In this document: piece after piece, positions 1 through 7,623 of the stretch
Numbering within the stretch: the stretch's first letter is position 1
Layout: every line of letters begins with the position of its first letter
DNA from: CF-46 sp963760735
Lineage (GTDB): Bacteria > Chloroflexota > Limnocylindria > Limnocylindrales > CSP1-4
NCBI GenBank assembly: GCA_963760735.1
Contig: CAVXEB010000004.1
Location: 248,001-312,000 of the forward strand
Direction of reading: 5' to 3'
Length of the DNA: 64,000 bases
Notes under the pieces: model-generated
Databases searched by the model: none
The model's input: only the letters and a program-made list of their open reading frames with translations
What the model was told of the DNA's origin: nothing
Position numbers and translations under genes: made by a program

Positions 1-480
1 GCTCGCCAGGGCCGCGACCGCGGCGGCCGGGATCATGCCGCTCACGTCGCCGCCGAACGACGCGATCTCCTTCACGAGCGATGACGAGACGTAGCCGTGC
101 TCGACCGCGGTCATGAAGAAGACCGTGTCGACGTCGGGCGCGAGCCGGCGGTTGTTGTGAGCGAGCTGCATCTCCGTCTCGAAGTCGCTGATCGCGCGCA
201 GGCCGCGGACGACGAACCCGGCCCCGACGGAATGACAGAAGTCGACCGTCAGGCCCTCGAAGGTGTCCACGGCGACGCGGTCCCGATCGAGCCCCGACTC
301 CTCGGCGAGCGACGCGAGGATTACGGCGACACGCTCGTCCGCGGAGAGCAGCGGCTGCTTGCGCGGATTGGCGAGGACGCCGACGATCACCCGCTCGAAC
401 AAGCCGGTCGCGCGGCCGATCACGTCGAGATGGCCGTTCGTGATCGGGTCGAACGAACCGGGATAGACGGCGATCGTCAT
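1..480 (-). CDS. coaD: Pantetheine-phosphate adenylyltransferase (3' end cut by window edge)
   Basis: Transfers AMP from ATP to 4'-phosphopantetheine, the penultimate step of coenzyme A synthesis, in the cytoplasm. The translation opens with MTIAVYPGSFDPITNGHLD, which carries the nucleotidyltransferase GSFDP and TxGH signatures at residues 8-17. Further on it has VVRGLRAISDFE and VSSSLVKEIA, both typical of CoaD. All 160 visible codons are open and the usual length is about 160-165, so only the last few residues are missing. Its ATG lies in an ATGA overlap with the rsmD stop, which fixes the start and implies coupled translation. The rsmD-coaD order is common in bacteria. Confidence 0.96.
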   Translation of the reverse strand, partial: MTIAVYPGSFDPITNGHLDVIGRATGLFERVIVGVLANPRKQPLLSADERVAVILASLAEESGLDRDRVAVDTFEGLTVDFCHSVGAGFVVRGLRAISDFETEMQLAHNNRRLAPDVDTVFFMTAVEHGYVSSSLVKEIASFGGDVSGMIPAAAVAALAS

Positions 481-1061
481 CGGGGTTCCGGCGCCTCCGC
501 GCGACGATAGAAGGTGAGCGCGGTCTCGCCGAACCGGCGCTCGCGCTCGATGGCCAGCATACCGAGCCGCTCGGGCGGTCGGTCGCGCCAGAAGTGCTTC
601 GCGACGACCCGCGAATCGTCGGCCAACGGCGCGTCGGGGGCGCCGAGGATCGCGAGGACGCGGCGGAGGATCTCCGGATCGGCATATGGCGGGTCGACGA
701 GCACGAGGTCGAACGGCGCGCCGTACGGGCCGCCGTCGAGCCAGCGGAGCGCGTCCGCCCGAACGATGACGGCCCGGTCGCCGGCGAGGTCGGTCGCGCG
801 GAGGTTCGCATCGATGACCGCGGCCGCGCCCGGATCCTTCTCGACGAACGTCGCGGCGGCCGCCCCTCGAGACAGCGCCTCGATGCCGCCGGCGCCGCTG
901 CCGGCGAACAGGTCGAGGACGCGGGCGCCGTCCAGGTCGGGCTCGAGGATCGCGAAGAGCGTCTGCTTCACGCGATCGGCGAGCGGCCGCGTGCCGGGTC
1001 CCGGTGCCCGGAGGCGGATGCCCTTCGCGGTCCCCGCGATCACGCGGCCCGCGTCGGCCAT
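477..1061 (-). CDS. rsmD: 16S rRNA (guanine966-N2)-methyltransferase
   Basis: SAM-dependent methylation of G966 in 16S rRNA during small-subunit assembly. The 194 residues show the family layout: an N-terminal RVIAGTAKG segment, SAM motif I VLDLFAGSGAGGIEAL near residues 47-62, and the catalytic VDPPY motif near residue 122. Length matches the family. The ATG directly follows the recG TAG stop with no gap, and the gene ends in an ATGA overlap with coaD, so recG-rsmD-coaD reads as one transcript. No anomaly seen. Confidence 0.95.
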   Translation of the reverse strand: MADAGRVIAGTAKGIRLRAPGPGTRPLADRVKQTLFAILEPDLDGARVLDLFAGSGAGGIEALSRGAAAATFVEKDPGAAAVIDANLRATDLAGDRAVIVRADALRWLDGGPYGAPFDLVLVDPPYADPEILRRVLAILGAPDAPLADDSRVVAKHFWRDRPPERLGMLAIERERRFGETALTFYRRAEAPEPR

Positions 1062-3305
1062 CTAGGCGCCGCTCGCCGGGTCGCCGGCCCAGACGCGCTC
1101 CAGCCAGCCCTTCTCGAGCTCACGGCGGAGCGGCGCCGCTTTTGGAGAGAGCCGGCCGCCGGCGTCGAGCAGCGCCTCGGCCTGGTCGCGTGCCTTCCTG
1201 GCGAGCGCCACGTGCTCGCGGTTCTGGAGGGACGCGACCCGGAGTCGAGGCAGGCCGGACTGTGCCAGGCCCAGGACGTCGCCCTCCCGGCGGAGCTCGA
1301 AGTCCTTCTCGGCGAGCTCGAACCCGTCGCGGATCTCGGTGACCGCCTTCAGGCGGGCCTGGGCGGTCTCGTCGGTCGAGTCGGACACGAGGACGCAGAA
1401 GCTCTCCGCCGTCCCGCGGCCGACCCGGCCACGAAGCTGGTGGAGCTGGGCAAGCCCGAACCGGTCGGCGCCCTCGACGATCATCATCGTCGCCTCGGGA
1501 ACGTCGACCCCGACCTCGACGACCGTGGTTCCGACGATCACGTCCAGGTCGCCGTCGCGGAACCGGGCCATCTCGGCGTCGCGGTCGACCGCCCGCATCC
1601 GGCCGTGGACCATGCCGACCCGGAGCGGGGCGAGGAGCTCGCGGAGCCTGACGGACTCGGCCTCTGCGGCCGGCGCCGACGAGTCGAAGATCGTGGGCTC
1701 CGCGTCGTCGCCGGGCTCGGCCTCGTCGATCAGGGGCACGACGACGAACGTCCGATGACCGGCCGCCGCCTCCTGCCGGACACGATCCCACGTCGACGCC
1801 AGCTGGTCGGGCTGGCGGATCCCTGTCCGGATCGGGATCCGCCCGACCGGCGGCGTCCGGAGGTCCGAGACGTCGAGGTCCGCGTACAGGACCTGGCCCA
1901 GCGTGCGGGGGATCGGCGTCGCGGTCATCAGCAGGACGTGCGGGGCGTGGCCGCCGGCCTTCGCCTCCAGCTGGCCGCGCTGCTCGACGCCGAACCGGTG
2001 CTGCTCGTCGATGATGACGACGCCGAGCCGGGCGAACTCGACCTTCTCCTGGATCAGGGCGTGCGTCCCGACGACGACCGGCGCCTGTCCCGACTTGACG
2101 AGCTCGCGAACACGACCGGCGGCCGCCGCCGTCTGCGAGCCGGTCAGCAGCTCGACCGCGATCCCGGCGTCCTCGAGGAGGCTCGCCAGCGTCACGTGGT
2201 GCTGGCGGGCGAGCAGGTCGGTCGGGGCGAGGAGCGCACCCTGGCGGCCGGCGAGCGCCGCGGCGCCGAGAGCCCATGCCGCCACGGCCGTCTTGCCGCT
2301 CCCGACGTCGCCCTGGAGCAGGCGGAGCATCGGCGTCGGCCGGGCAATGTCGCTCCGGATCGCGTCGATCGCTGCGTCCTGGTCCTCGGTCAGGTCGACG
2401 TCGTCGGCCAGCTTCCGGCGGATCGACGCCACGACGGACGCGAGGAGGGTCTGGTTCGCCGCGTCGTCCACCTCGATCGCCTCGGCCGCGTCGCGGCCGC
2501 GCTGGCGTCGCCGGCCGACCATTCCGAGCTGGAGGGCCAGGAGCTCGTCGAAGGCGAGTCGGCGGAGCGCCGCGTCGCGACCCTCGAACGACGCCGGGTA
2601 GTGCGCCTCCTCGAGCGCGCCGACGATGCCGACGAGCCCCTCGTCGTCGCGGATCCCGCCCGGCAGGTATTCCTCGTAGCCGCTCCCGGCGCGATCGAGG
2701 GCCTCGCGCATCGCGATCCGGAGCCGGGCGGCCGTCAGGCCGGCGGTCAGCCGGTAGACCGGGACGATCCGCCCGACGTGGAGCATCTCGTCGTCGCGGC
2801 CGACGGGCTGGAAGTCCGGGTTGTCGATCGTCAGCTTGCGGCCGAACCGCTTCAGCTTTCCGGAGACGATGATCTCGGCGCCCGGAAACAGCCGCCGCTC
2901 GATGTAGCGACGGCCGAACCAGGTCGCGTCGATCGTCCCGGTCGGGTCCTCGAGGACCGCGATCGTCCGCTGGATCCTGCGGCGGAAGGACGGTTCGACC
3001 CGGACATCGGCGACGCGGACGCGAGCGCTGACGACGGTGCCCTCCTCGACCCAGACCAGCTCGCCGAGCTGCTTCATCTCGCGCAGGTCGTCGTAGCGCC
3101 GTGGCAGATGGAACAGGAGCTCGCGGACGGTCAGGAAGCCGAGTCGCCGGCCGGCCCGCTGCAACAGGTTCGCGGCACCGAGCCCGGACCGGTTCAGCAT
3201 CGTGTCGAGCAGCTCGGCCGGGTCGGTCGGCGGCGGCGGCACCGCCTGCCGGGGTGCGCGCGCCGCGCCTGGCCGGGTCGGTCGCTTCGTGCCGGGGCCG
3301 GTCAC
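1062..3305 (-). CDS. recG: ATP-dependent DNA helicase RecG
   Basis: Remodels stalled replication forks and branch-migrates Holliday junctions. The 747-residue protein has an N-terminal OB-fold wedge domain (about 60-200), Walker A GDVGSGKTA, the Walker B variant DEQH followed by RFG, motif III TATPIPRT, and a C-terminal helicase half ending with the GRVGRG motif VI. The first 30 residues are basic and Pro/Ala rich and are not part of the conserved fold. It sits 3 nt downstream of the DhaL-domain gene and abuts rsmD. Confidence 0.96.
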   Translation of the reverse strand: MTGPGTKRPTRPGAARAPRQAVPPPPTDPAELLDTMLNRSGLGAANLLQRAGRRLGFLTVRELLFHLPRRYDDLREMKQLGELVWVEEGTVVSARVRVADVRVEPSFRRRIQRTIAVLEDPTGTIDATWFGRRYIERRLFPGAEIIVSGKLKRFGRKLTIDNPDFQPVGRDDEMLHVGRIVPVYRLTAGLTAARLRIAMREALDRAGSGYEEYLPGGIRDDEGLVGIVGALEEAHYPASFEGRDAALRRLAFDELLALQLGMVGRRRQRGRDAAEAIEVDDAANQTLLASVVASIRRKLADDVDLTEDQDAAIDAIRSDIARPTPMLRLLQGDVGSGKTAVAAWALGAAALAGRQGALLAPTDLLARQHHVTLASLLEDAGIAVELLTGSQTAAAAGRVRELVKSGQAPVVVGTHALIQEKVEFARLGVVIIDEQHRFGVEQRGQLEAKAGGHAPHVLLMTATPIPRTLGQVLYADLDVSDLRTPPVGRIPIRTGIRQPDQLASTWDRVRQEAAAGHRTFVVVPLIDEAEPGDDAEPTIFDSSAPAAEAESVRLRELLAPLRVGMVHGRMRAVDRDAEMARFRDGDLDVIVGTTVVEVGVDVPEATMMIVEGADRFGLAQLHQLRGRVGRGTAESFCVLVSDSTDETAQARLKAVTEIRDGFELAEKDFELRREGDVLGLAQSGLPRLRVASLQNREHVALARKARDQAEALLDAGGRLSPKAAPLRRELEKGWLERVWAGDPASGA

Positions 3306-3308
3306 TCC

Positions 3309-5165
3309 CTATTCGGCCGAGATCAGGTATCGATAGTGCGGCTGACCGCCGTGGACGACCTCGACCTCCGCCCCGAGCTTCTCGCCGATCTTCCGGGCGA
3401 TCGCCTCGGCTTCGAGGAGGGTCGCATCCTCGCCGTAGTAGAGGGTCACGAGCTCGACGCCGGCCGGGAACGCCTCGACGGCCTTCAGGACCGCGCGGTC
3501 GCGATCCCCGTCCACGGCCATCAGCCCGTCGTCCGGGTCGAGGGCGATCGTCTGGCCCTTCCTGACCTTCCTGCCACCGATCTTCGCGTCCCGGACGGCC
3601 TCGGTCACCTGGACGGTCGCGAGGCCGCGTCCCGCGGCCGTCATCGGTTCGACGTTCGCGGCCGCGTCGGCGTCCGGATCGAAGGCGAGCAGCGCGGCGA
3701 CCCCTTCGGCGGCGTTGCGGGTCGGCACGACCACGAGCCGCCGGTCCTCGCAGATCCGCGCTGCCTGCTCGGCCGCGAGCCGGACATTCGGATTGTTCGG
3801 GAGGAGGATCACCTCGCGGGAACGGGCCAGTCGGGCGATCCGGAGCAGCTCGCCGGTGCTCGGGTTGGCCGTCTGGCCACCGCGAAGCACGTGCGCGACC
3901 CCGAAGTCGCGGAACAGCTTCTCCAGGCCGTCGCCGGCCACGACGGCGACGATCGCCGGACCGAGCGCCGGGTCGACGCTGACCTGGGAACCAGGCGCGG
4001 CCGCGACAAGCGAGCTGCCGGCACCGTTGCCGCTCGGCGCCGGAAGGTCGCCCGGCGTGGCCGGCCGGGTCGCGCCGCCGACGCCCCGGGATGCCGCCAT
4101 TGGCGCTGCCTTCGTGGCGACGGCCGCTGCTGTCGCCCCGCCTGCCGCGGCGGTGGACGTGGGCCCTTCGCCGACGAGCGCCGACGCCCGGGCCTCGCGG
4201 ACGTCGTCGGCCATCGTGTCGAGGTTCTCGACCGTGATCCGGGTCAGCGACCCGAGGGAGAGGCCGTAGGCGATGACCTCGTCGGGTCGCTCGTTGTGGA
4301 CGTGGACCTTGATCATCCGGCCGTCGCCGCCGACGAGGACCGAGTGGCCGATCGCCTCGAGATGGGCCTGGATCGCCGGAACGTCGAGGCTCGAGTCCGG
4401 CGTCGCGGTCAGGATGAACACCGTCTCGTAGCCGAAGGCGTCGTCCTCGAGCGCCGCGACACCCGGTCGGAATGCCGGCGCGACGACGTGTCGATCCTCG
4501 GCGTGCGGCACGGCCGCCGCCGGGCCGGCCCCGACATGGACGGGTCGGCCCTGGACGCTGAGCAGGGCCCCTTCGAAGAGCCGGAACAGACCCTGGCCGC
4601 CCGAATCGACGACCCCGGCTTCACGAAGAACCGGGAGGAGCGACGGCGTCTTCGCGACCGAGCGACGCGCACCCTCGACGGTGGCCGCGAGGACGATGTC
4701 CATCGCGTCATCGCGCTCGGCGGCCTCGACCGCGGCCGCCGAGGACTCACGGATGACCGTCAGGATCGTTCCCTCGACCGGCTTTCCGACGGCTCCGTAG
4801 GCGGTCTGGGTGCCGAGCGTCAGCGCGCTCGCCAGGTCGAGCCCGTTGAAGCGCCGCTTGCCGGCGAGCCCCTCGGCGAGCCCCCGCAGGATCTGGCTCG
4901 TGATGACGCCCGAGTTGCCGCGTGCTCCCATCAGCGCCCCGTGGCTCACGGCGGCGGCGATCCGCTCCGCCGGCGCGTCGCGGCCGGCGGCCTCGGCCTC
5001 TTCGAGCGCGGCCCGGACCGTCGCCAGCATGTTCGTGCCGGTGTCGCCGTCGGGGACCGGGAAGACGTTGAGGGCGTTGATCTCGTCGACGTTCGCCTCG
5101 AGGTTGGCGACGGCGCTCCGGATCGCGTCGAGCAGCCCGGCTCCGGTGCAGTGGCTGCGGGCCAT
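3309..5165 (-). CDS. fakA: DhaL-domain protein, FakA/YloV-like (probable fatty acid kinase catalytic subunit)
   Basis: In Gram-positives the homologous FakA phosphorylates exogenous fatty acids bound by a FakB (DegV-family) partner. The N-terminal DhaL nucleotide-binding domain (about residues 5-200) shows NVFPVPDGDTGTNM, whose Asp residues bind Mg-ATP, and GARGNSG. A central region and a C-terminal DegV-like/YloV domain follow, joined by an Ala-rich linker near residues 330-380. No fakB partner is in the window, so the substrate is inferred. The start overlaps the asp23 stop by one base (TGATG). This asp23-fakA-recG order is widespread in Firmicutes-like genomes. Confidence 0.86.
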   Translation of the reverse strand: MARSHCTGAGLLDAIRSAVANLEANVDEINALNVFPVPDGDTGTNMLATVRAALEEAEAAGRDAPAERIAAAVSHGALMGARGNSGVITSQILRGLAEGLAGKRRFNGLDLASALTLGTQTAYGAVGKPVEGTILTVIRESSAAAVEAAERDDAMDIVLAATVEGARRSVAKTPSLLPVLREAGVVDSGGQGLFRLFEGALLSVQGRPVHVGAGPAAAVPHAEDRHVVAPAFRPGVAALEDDAFGYETVFILTATPDSSLDVPAIQAHLEAIGHSVLVGGDGRMIKVHVHNERPDEVIAYGLSLGSLTRITVENLDTMADDVREARASALVGEGPTSTAAAGGATAAAVATKAAPMAASRGVGGATRPATPGDLPAPSGNGAGSSLVAAAPGSQVSVDPALGPAIVAVVAGDGLEKLFRDFGVAHVLRGGQTANPSTGELLRIARLARSREVILLPNNPNVRLAAEQAARICEDRRLVVVPTRNAAEGVAALLAFDPDADAAANVEPMTAAGRGLATVQVTEAVRDAKIGGRKVRKGQTIALDPDDGLMAVDGDRDRAVLKAVEAFPAGVELVTLYYGEDATLLEAEAIARKIGEKLGAEVEVVHGGQPHYRYLISAE

Positions 5166-5632
5166 CAGGCGACGTCGGTGCCGCTGGCCGCAAGGTCGTC
5201 GGGACCGACGCCGTCGGCGTGTCCGGCGCGGCCGTCGCCCGGCCCGCCGGGCAACGCCTCGAGAGGACCCGTCCGGAGCCCGTCGACGTGGATCGTCAAG
5301 CGGGTGACCTCCCGGCCCAGGGCTCGCCGGATGGTGTAGCGGACCGCCGAATCGACCTGCCGCGCCACCTCGGCGATCGGGAGCCCGTGGGCGATCGTCA
5401 GGTCCAGCTCGATCGTCAGCTCGTCGCCGAGCCCGATCCGGATGCCGCGCGGTGCGAGGCCGAGCCGCTCCGCGAGCCGATCGGGCCAGCCCCCGGCAAA
5501 CCCGGTCACGCCGTACGAGCCCAGGGTCGCGGCCCGGACCAGGTCGGTCAGGGCACGCCGACTGACGAGGGACCGGCCGGGCGTCGGGGCAGGCGTCGAG
5601 GGGGTCGGTGGACCGGTGGGACGGGTCGGCAT
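5165..5632 (-). CDS. Asp23/Gls24 family envelope-stress protein
   Basis: 155 residues if started at ATG 5632. A longer open frame runs upstream but would cross the divergent rpmB promoter, and a GGGAGG-like ribosome site sits just before 5632. After a Pro/Thr-rich leader the body carries the Asp23 pattern: LGSYGVTGFAGGW, then DELTIELDLTIAHGLPIAEV and VAR..VDSAVRYTIRR. The family is small, cytoplasmic and membrane-associated, and regularly precedes the fakA-type gene as here. Exact function is unknown. It is translationally coupled to the downstream kinase-like gene. Confidence 0.8.
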   Translation of the reverse strand: MPTRPTGPPTPSTPAPTPGRSLVSRRALTDLVRAATLGSYGVTGFAGGWPDRLAERLGLAPRGIRIGLGDELTIELDLTIAHGLPIAEVARQVDSAVRYTIRRALGREVTRLTIHVDGLRTGPLEALPGGPGDGRAGHADGVGPDDLAASGTDVA

Positions 5633-5677
5633 GCCGCGGGCATCCTCCCTCGGGCTGGGTCGTGGACGCGCGCTGGC

Positions 5678-5703
5678 CTCGAGCGCGAAGCGAGTGCTAT
5701 CAT
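5678..5703 (+). promoter_or_regulatory. Candidate promoter of rpmB
   Basis: TATCAT at 5698-5703, preceded by TGC (extended -10 style), lies 15 bases downstream of CTCGA at 5678-5682. The same CTCGA-spacer-TGCTA arrangement occurs upstream of rpsF and secG. The element is in the 165-bp divergent gap between asp23 and rpmB. The TATCATA sequence is partly palindromic and gives TATGAT on the other strand, so it may also serve asp23. Inferred by eye, with no transcript evidence. Confidence 0.45.
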
Positions 5704-5797
5704 ACCGCCCCGCTCGAGCCTCCCGGCCGGGCCCGTCCGTGCGTCCGCGTCCGGACTCCAGATGATCAACCCGCTTCCGACCCGTTCGAGGACCACG

Positions 5798-5995
5798 ATG
5801 GCCCGCTCCTGTGCGATCTGCGGCAAGGTGTCGATGGGCGGCTTCAACCCGCAGTCGTCGGGGATGAACCGCGTCCGCGCCCACCGCCGCTACCAGCCCA
5901 ACCTCCAGCCGTACACGATTCGCGAGAACGGCTCCGAGCGGAAGGCGCTCGTCTGCACGCGCTGCCGGCGAACTGCCCTGAAGTCCGCCAAGTAG
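5798..5995 (+). CDS. rpmB: Large ribosomal subunit protein bL28
   Basis: 65-residue ribosomal protein beginning MARSCAICGK. The CAIC pair near the N-terminus and the CTRCRR pair near the C-terminus form a four-cysteine zinc site, so this is a zinc-containing bL28. Length fits the family. An in-frame ATG 36 bases upstream is possible, but the MARS start matches the mature protein. It is a monocistronic plus-strand gene between two minus-strand operons, with its own candidate promoter and a hairpin terminator. Confidence 0.95.
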   Translation: MARSCAICGKVSMGGFNPQSSGMNRVRAHRRYQPNLQPYTIRENGSERKALVCTRCRRTALKSAK

Positions 5996-6030
5996 CCCGC
6001 CGGCCGCCACGGCGGCCGTTCGACGATCCG

Positions 6031-6056
6031 ACGCCCGGCCACCGCCGGGCGTTTCC
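6031..6056 (+). terminator. Rho-independent terminator after rpmB
   Basis: An 8-bp perfect stem, ACGCCCGG (6031-6038) with CCGGGCGT (6045-6052), has a 6-base loop and is followed by TTTCC. Another strong inverted repeat, CGGCCGCC/GGCGGCCG, precedes it at 6001-6018. Both lie between the rpmB stop and the convergent dtd gene. Confidence 0.75.
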
Positions 6057-6085
6057 GTGTCCACGGGTTGACGGCAGCCTCGCCC

Positions 6086-6532
6086 TCAACGCTCTGCCGT
6101 ATCGAGCCAGATGGTGAACGGGCCGTCGTTCACGAGCTCGACGGCCATGACGGCCCCGAAGCGGCCGGTCGCGACCCGGACGTCGAGCGCCCGCAGGGCC
6201 GACGCGAACCGCTCGTACAGGCGCTCGGCCTGGTCGGGCGACGCGGCGCCGGTGAACCCGGGCCGGCGGCCCCGCCGGGTGTCCGCGTAGAGCGTGAACT
6301 GGCTGACGACGAGGACCTCGCCGCCGACATCCGTCAGCGCCAGGTTCGTTCGCCCGGCATCGTCATCGAAGATCCGGAGCTCCGTGACGCGACGGGCGAG
6401 GGCGTCGGCGGTCGGCTCGTCGTCGTCGGGACCGACGCCGAGGAGCACGACCAGCCCGGCACCGATCTCGCCGACGATGTCGCCATCGACCCGGACGCGG
6501 GCACCCGAGGTCCGCTGGAGGAGCGCCCGCAC
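6086..6532 (-). CDS. dtd: D-aminoacyl-tRNA deacylase
   Basis: Removes D-amino acids (and glycine) mis-attached to tRNA. The 148-residue sequence has the N-terminal MRALLQR, the SQFTLYAD motif (canonical SQFTL) near residues 77-84, and the C-terminal NDGPFT motif corresponding to the Gly-cisPro-family signature NGPVT. Start is GTG at 6532, 3 bases downstream of the rpe stop. It is the last gene of the def-fmt-rlmN-rpe-dtd series. Confidence 0.93.
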   Translation of the reverse strand: MRALLQRTSGARVRVDGDIVGEIGAGLVVLLGVGPDDDEPTADALARRVTELRIFDDDAGRTNLALTDVGGEVLVVSQFTLYADTRRGRRPGFTGAASPDQAERLYERFASALRALDVRVATGRFGAVMAVELVNDGPFTIWLDTAER

Positions 6533-6535
6533 GCC

Positions 6536-7621
6536 TCAGTCGCCGGCGGATCGCGCGGCGGGCCGCGCCGCGGGCGAGACGTCCCCTGCCCCATCGGCGA
6601 TCCCGTCCCCCTCGTCCATCCCGGGTCGCTGGGTGTCCGGAGGCCGAACGCCATGCTCGGCGATCCAGGCGTCGCGCCAGCGGTCGGCCTCCTCCAGGTA
6701 GCGGGCCCGGTCGGCCGCGTGGCGCTCGAGGGTCAGCGCCTCGGCGGAGGCCGGCACGAGAAGATCGTAGTCGCGGACGCCGTCCGGGTTGAACCTGCCG
6801 GTGCCGCGGAGCGGGATGACCGGGATCCCGCCGGCCTCGATCTCGCCCATGAACCGCCAGGCGAGGTGCTTCGGGAGCTGGGCGAACGTGACCATCGCGT
6901 CGCGCGGGATCGGCGGCTTGCCGTTGTTCAGGCCGTACTGGTAGCCCTCGTCCGCGAGCGCCCGGACGAGCCGGATCTCGCGGCCCATGTCGCGGCCCTT
7001 GATCCAGAGGACCGACCCGACCACAAGGATGTCGACGCCCAGCCCGCCCACGAACTCCGCCGACTCGCGGTTCACGCCGCCGTCCACGTGGACCTCGGCG
7101 CCGACCGGCTTGTGCGACAGGTAGTCGCGGGCGGCCAGGATCTTCTCGGCCGCGACGTCCTTCATGAACATCTGTCCGCCGAACCCGGGCTCCACCGTCA
7201 TCACGAGGACGATGTCGAGGAGCTCGCGGTACGGCTCGAGGGCAGACAGCGGGGTCTTCGGCTTGACCGCGAGGCCGGCCGCCCGTCCGGCGCTGCGGAT
7301 CGCGAGGAGCGTCGGCTCGATCTGGGCGGGGTCGACCTCGACGTGGAACGTGATCGAGTCGCAGCCGGCCTCGAGGAACTCGTCGACGTACTGGAGCGGA
7401 TCCGTGATCATCAGGTGGGCGTCGAGCGGCAGCTCCGTCCGCGGCCGGATCCCCTTGACCATCGCCGGGCCGAAGGTCAGGTTCGGGACGAAGTGGCCGT
7501 CCATGACGTCGATGTGGAAGCGGTCGGCGCCCTCCGATTCGGCTCGCCGGATCGCGTGCGCCATGTTCGAGTGGTCGGCGTCGAGGATGCTGACCGCGAC
7601 GCGCGCCCGACCGCCCGCCAT
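6536..7621 (-). CDS. rpe: Ribulose-phosphate 3-epimerase with C-terminal extension
   Basis: Interconverts ribulose-5-phosphate and xylulose-5-phosphate in the pentose phosphate pathway. Residues 8-228 are the TIM-barrel epimerase: FHIDVMDGHFVPNLTFGP (metal ligands His36 and Asp38), DAHLMI (His69), VEPGFGGQ and HVDGG (catalytic Asp180). Two things are odd. The usual ILSADF motif reads ILDADHSN, replacing the conserved Ser with Asp13. There is also an extra segment of about 130 residues (229-361) that I cannot assign, where normal Rpe is 215-230 residues. The first part of this extension (about 229-325) looks folded and the last 35 residues are low complexity. Confidence 0.88.
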   Translation of the reverse strand: MAGGRARVAVSILDADHSNMAHAIRRAESEGADRFHIDVMDGHFVPNLTFGPAMVKGIRPRTELPLDAHLMITDPLQYVDEFLEAGCDSITFHVEVDPAQIEPTLLAIRSAGRAAGLAVKPKTPLSALEPYRELLDIVLVMTVEPGFGGQMFMKDVAAEKILAARDYLSHKPVGAEVHVDGGVNRESAEFVGGLGVDILVVGSVLWIKGRDMGREIRLVRALADEGYQYGLNNGKPPIPRDAMVTFAQLPKHLAWRFMGEIEAGGIPVIPLRGTGRFNPDGVRDYDLLVPASAEALTLERHAADRARYLEEADRWRDAWIAEHGVRPPDTQRPGMDEGDGIADGAGDVSPAARPAARSAGD

Positions 7622-7623
7622 CG

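Noticed and set aside
594..5339. A 1581-codon open frame on the plus strand
   Set aside because: It lies antisense to rsmD, recG and fakA. Its composition (Arg, Asp, Glu, Gly, Pro) is the usual mirror image of high-GC coding DNA.
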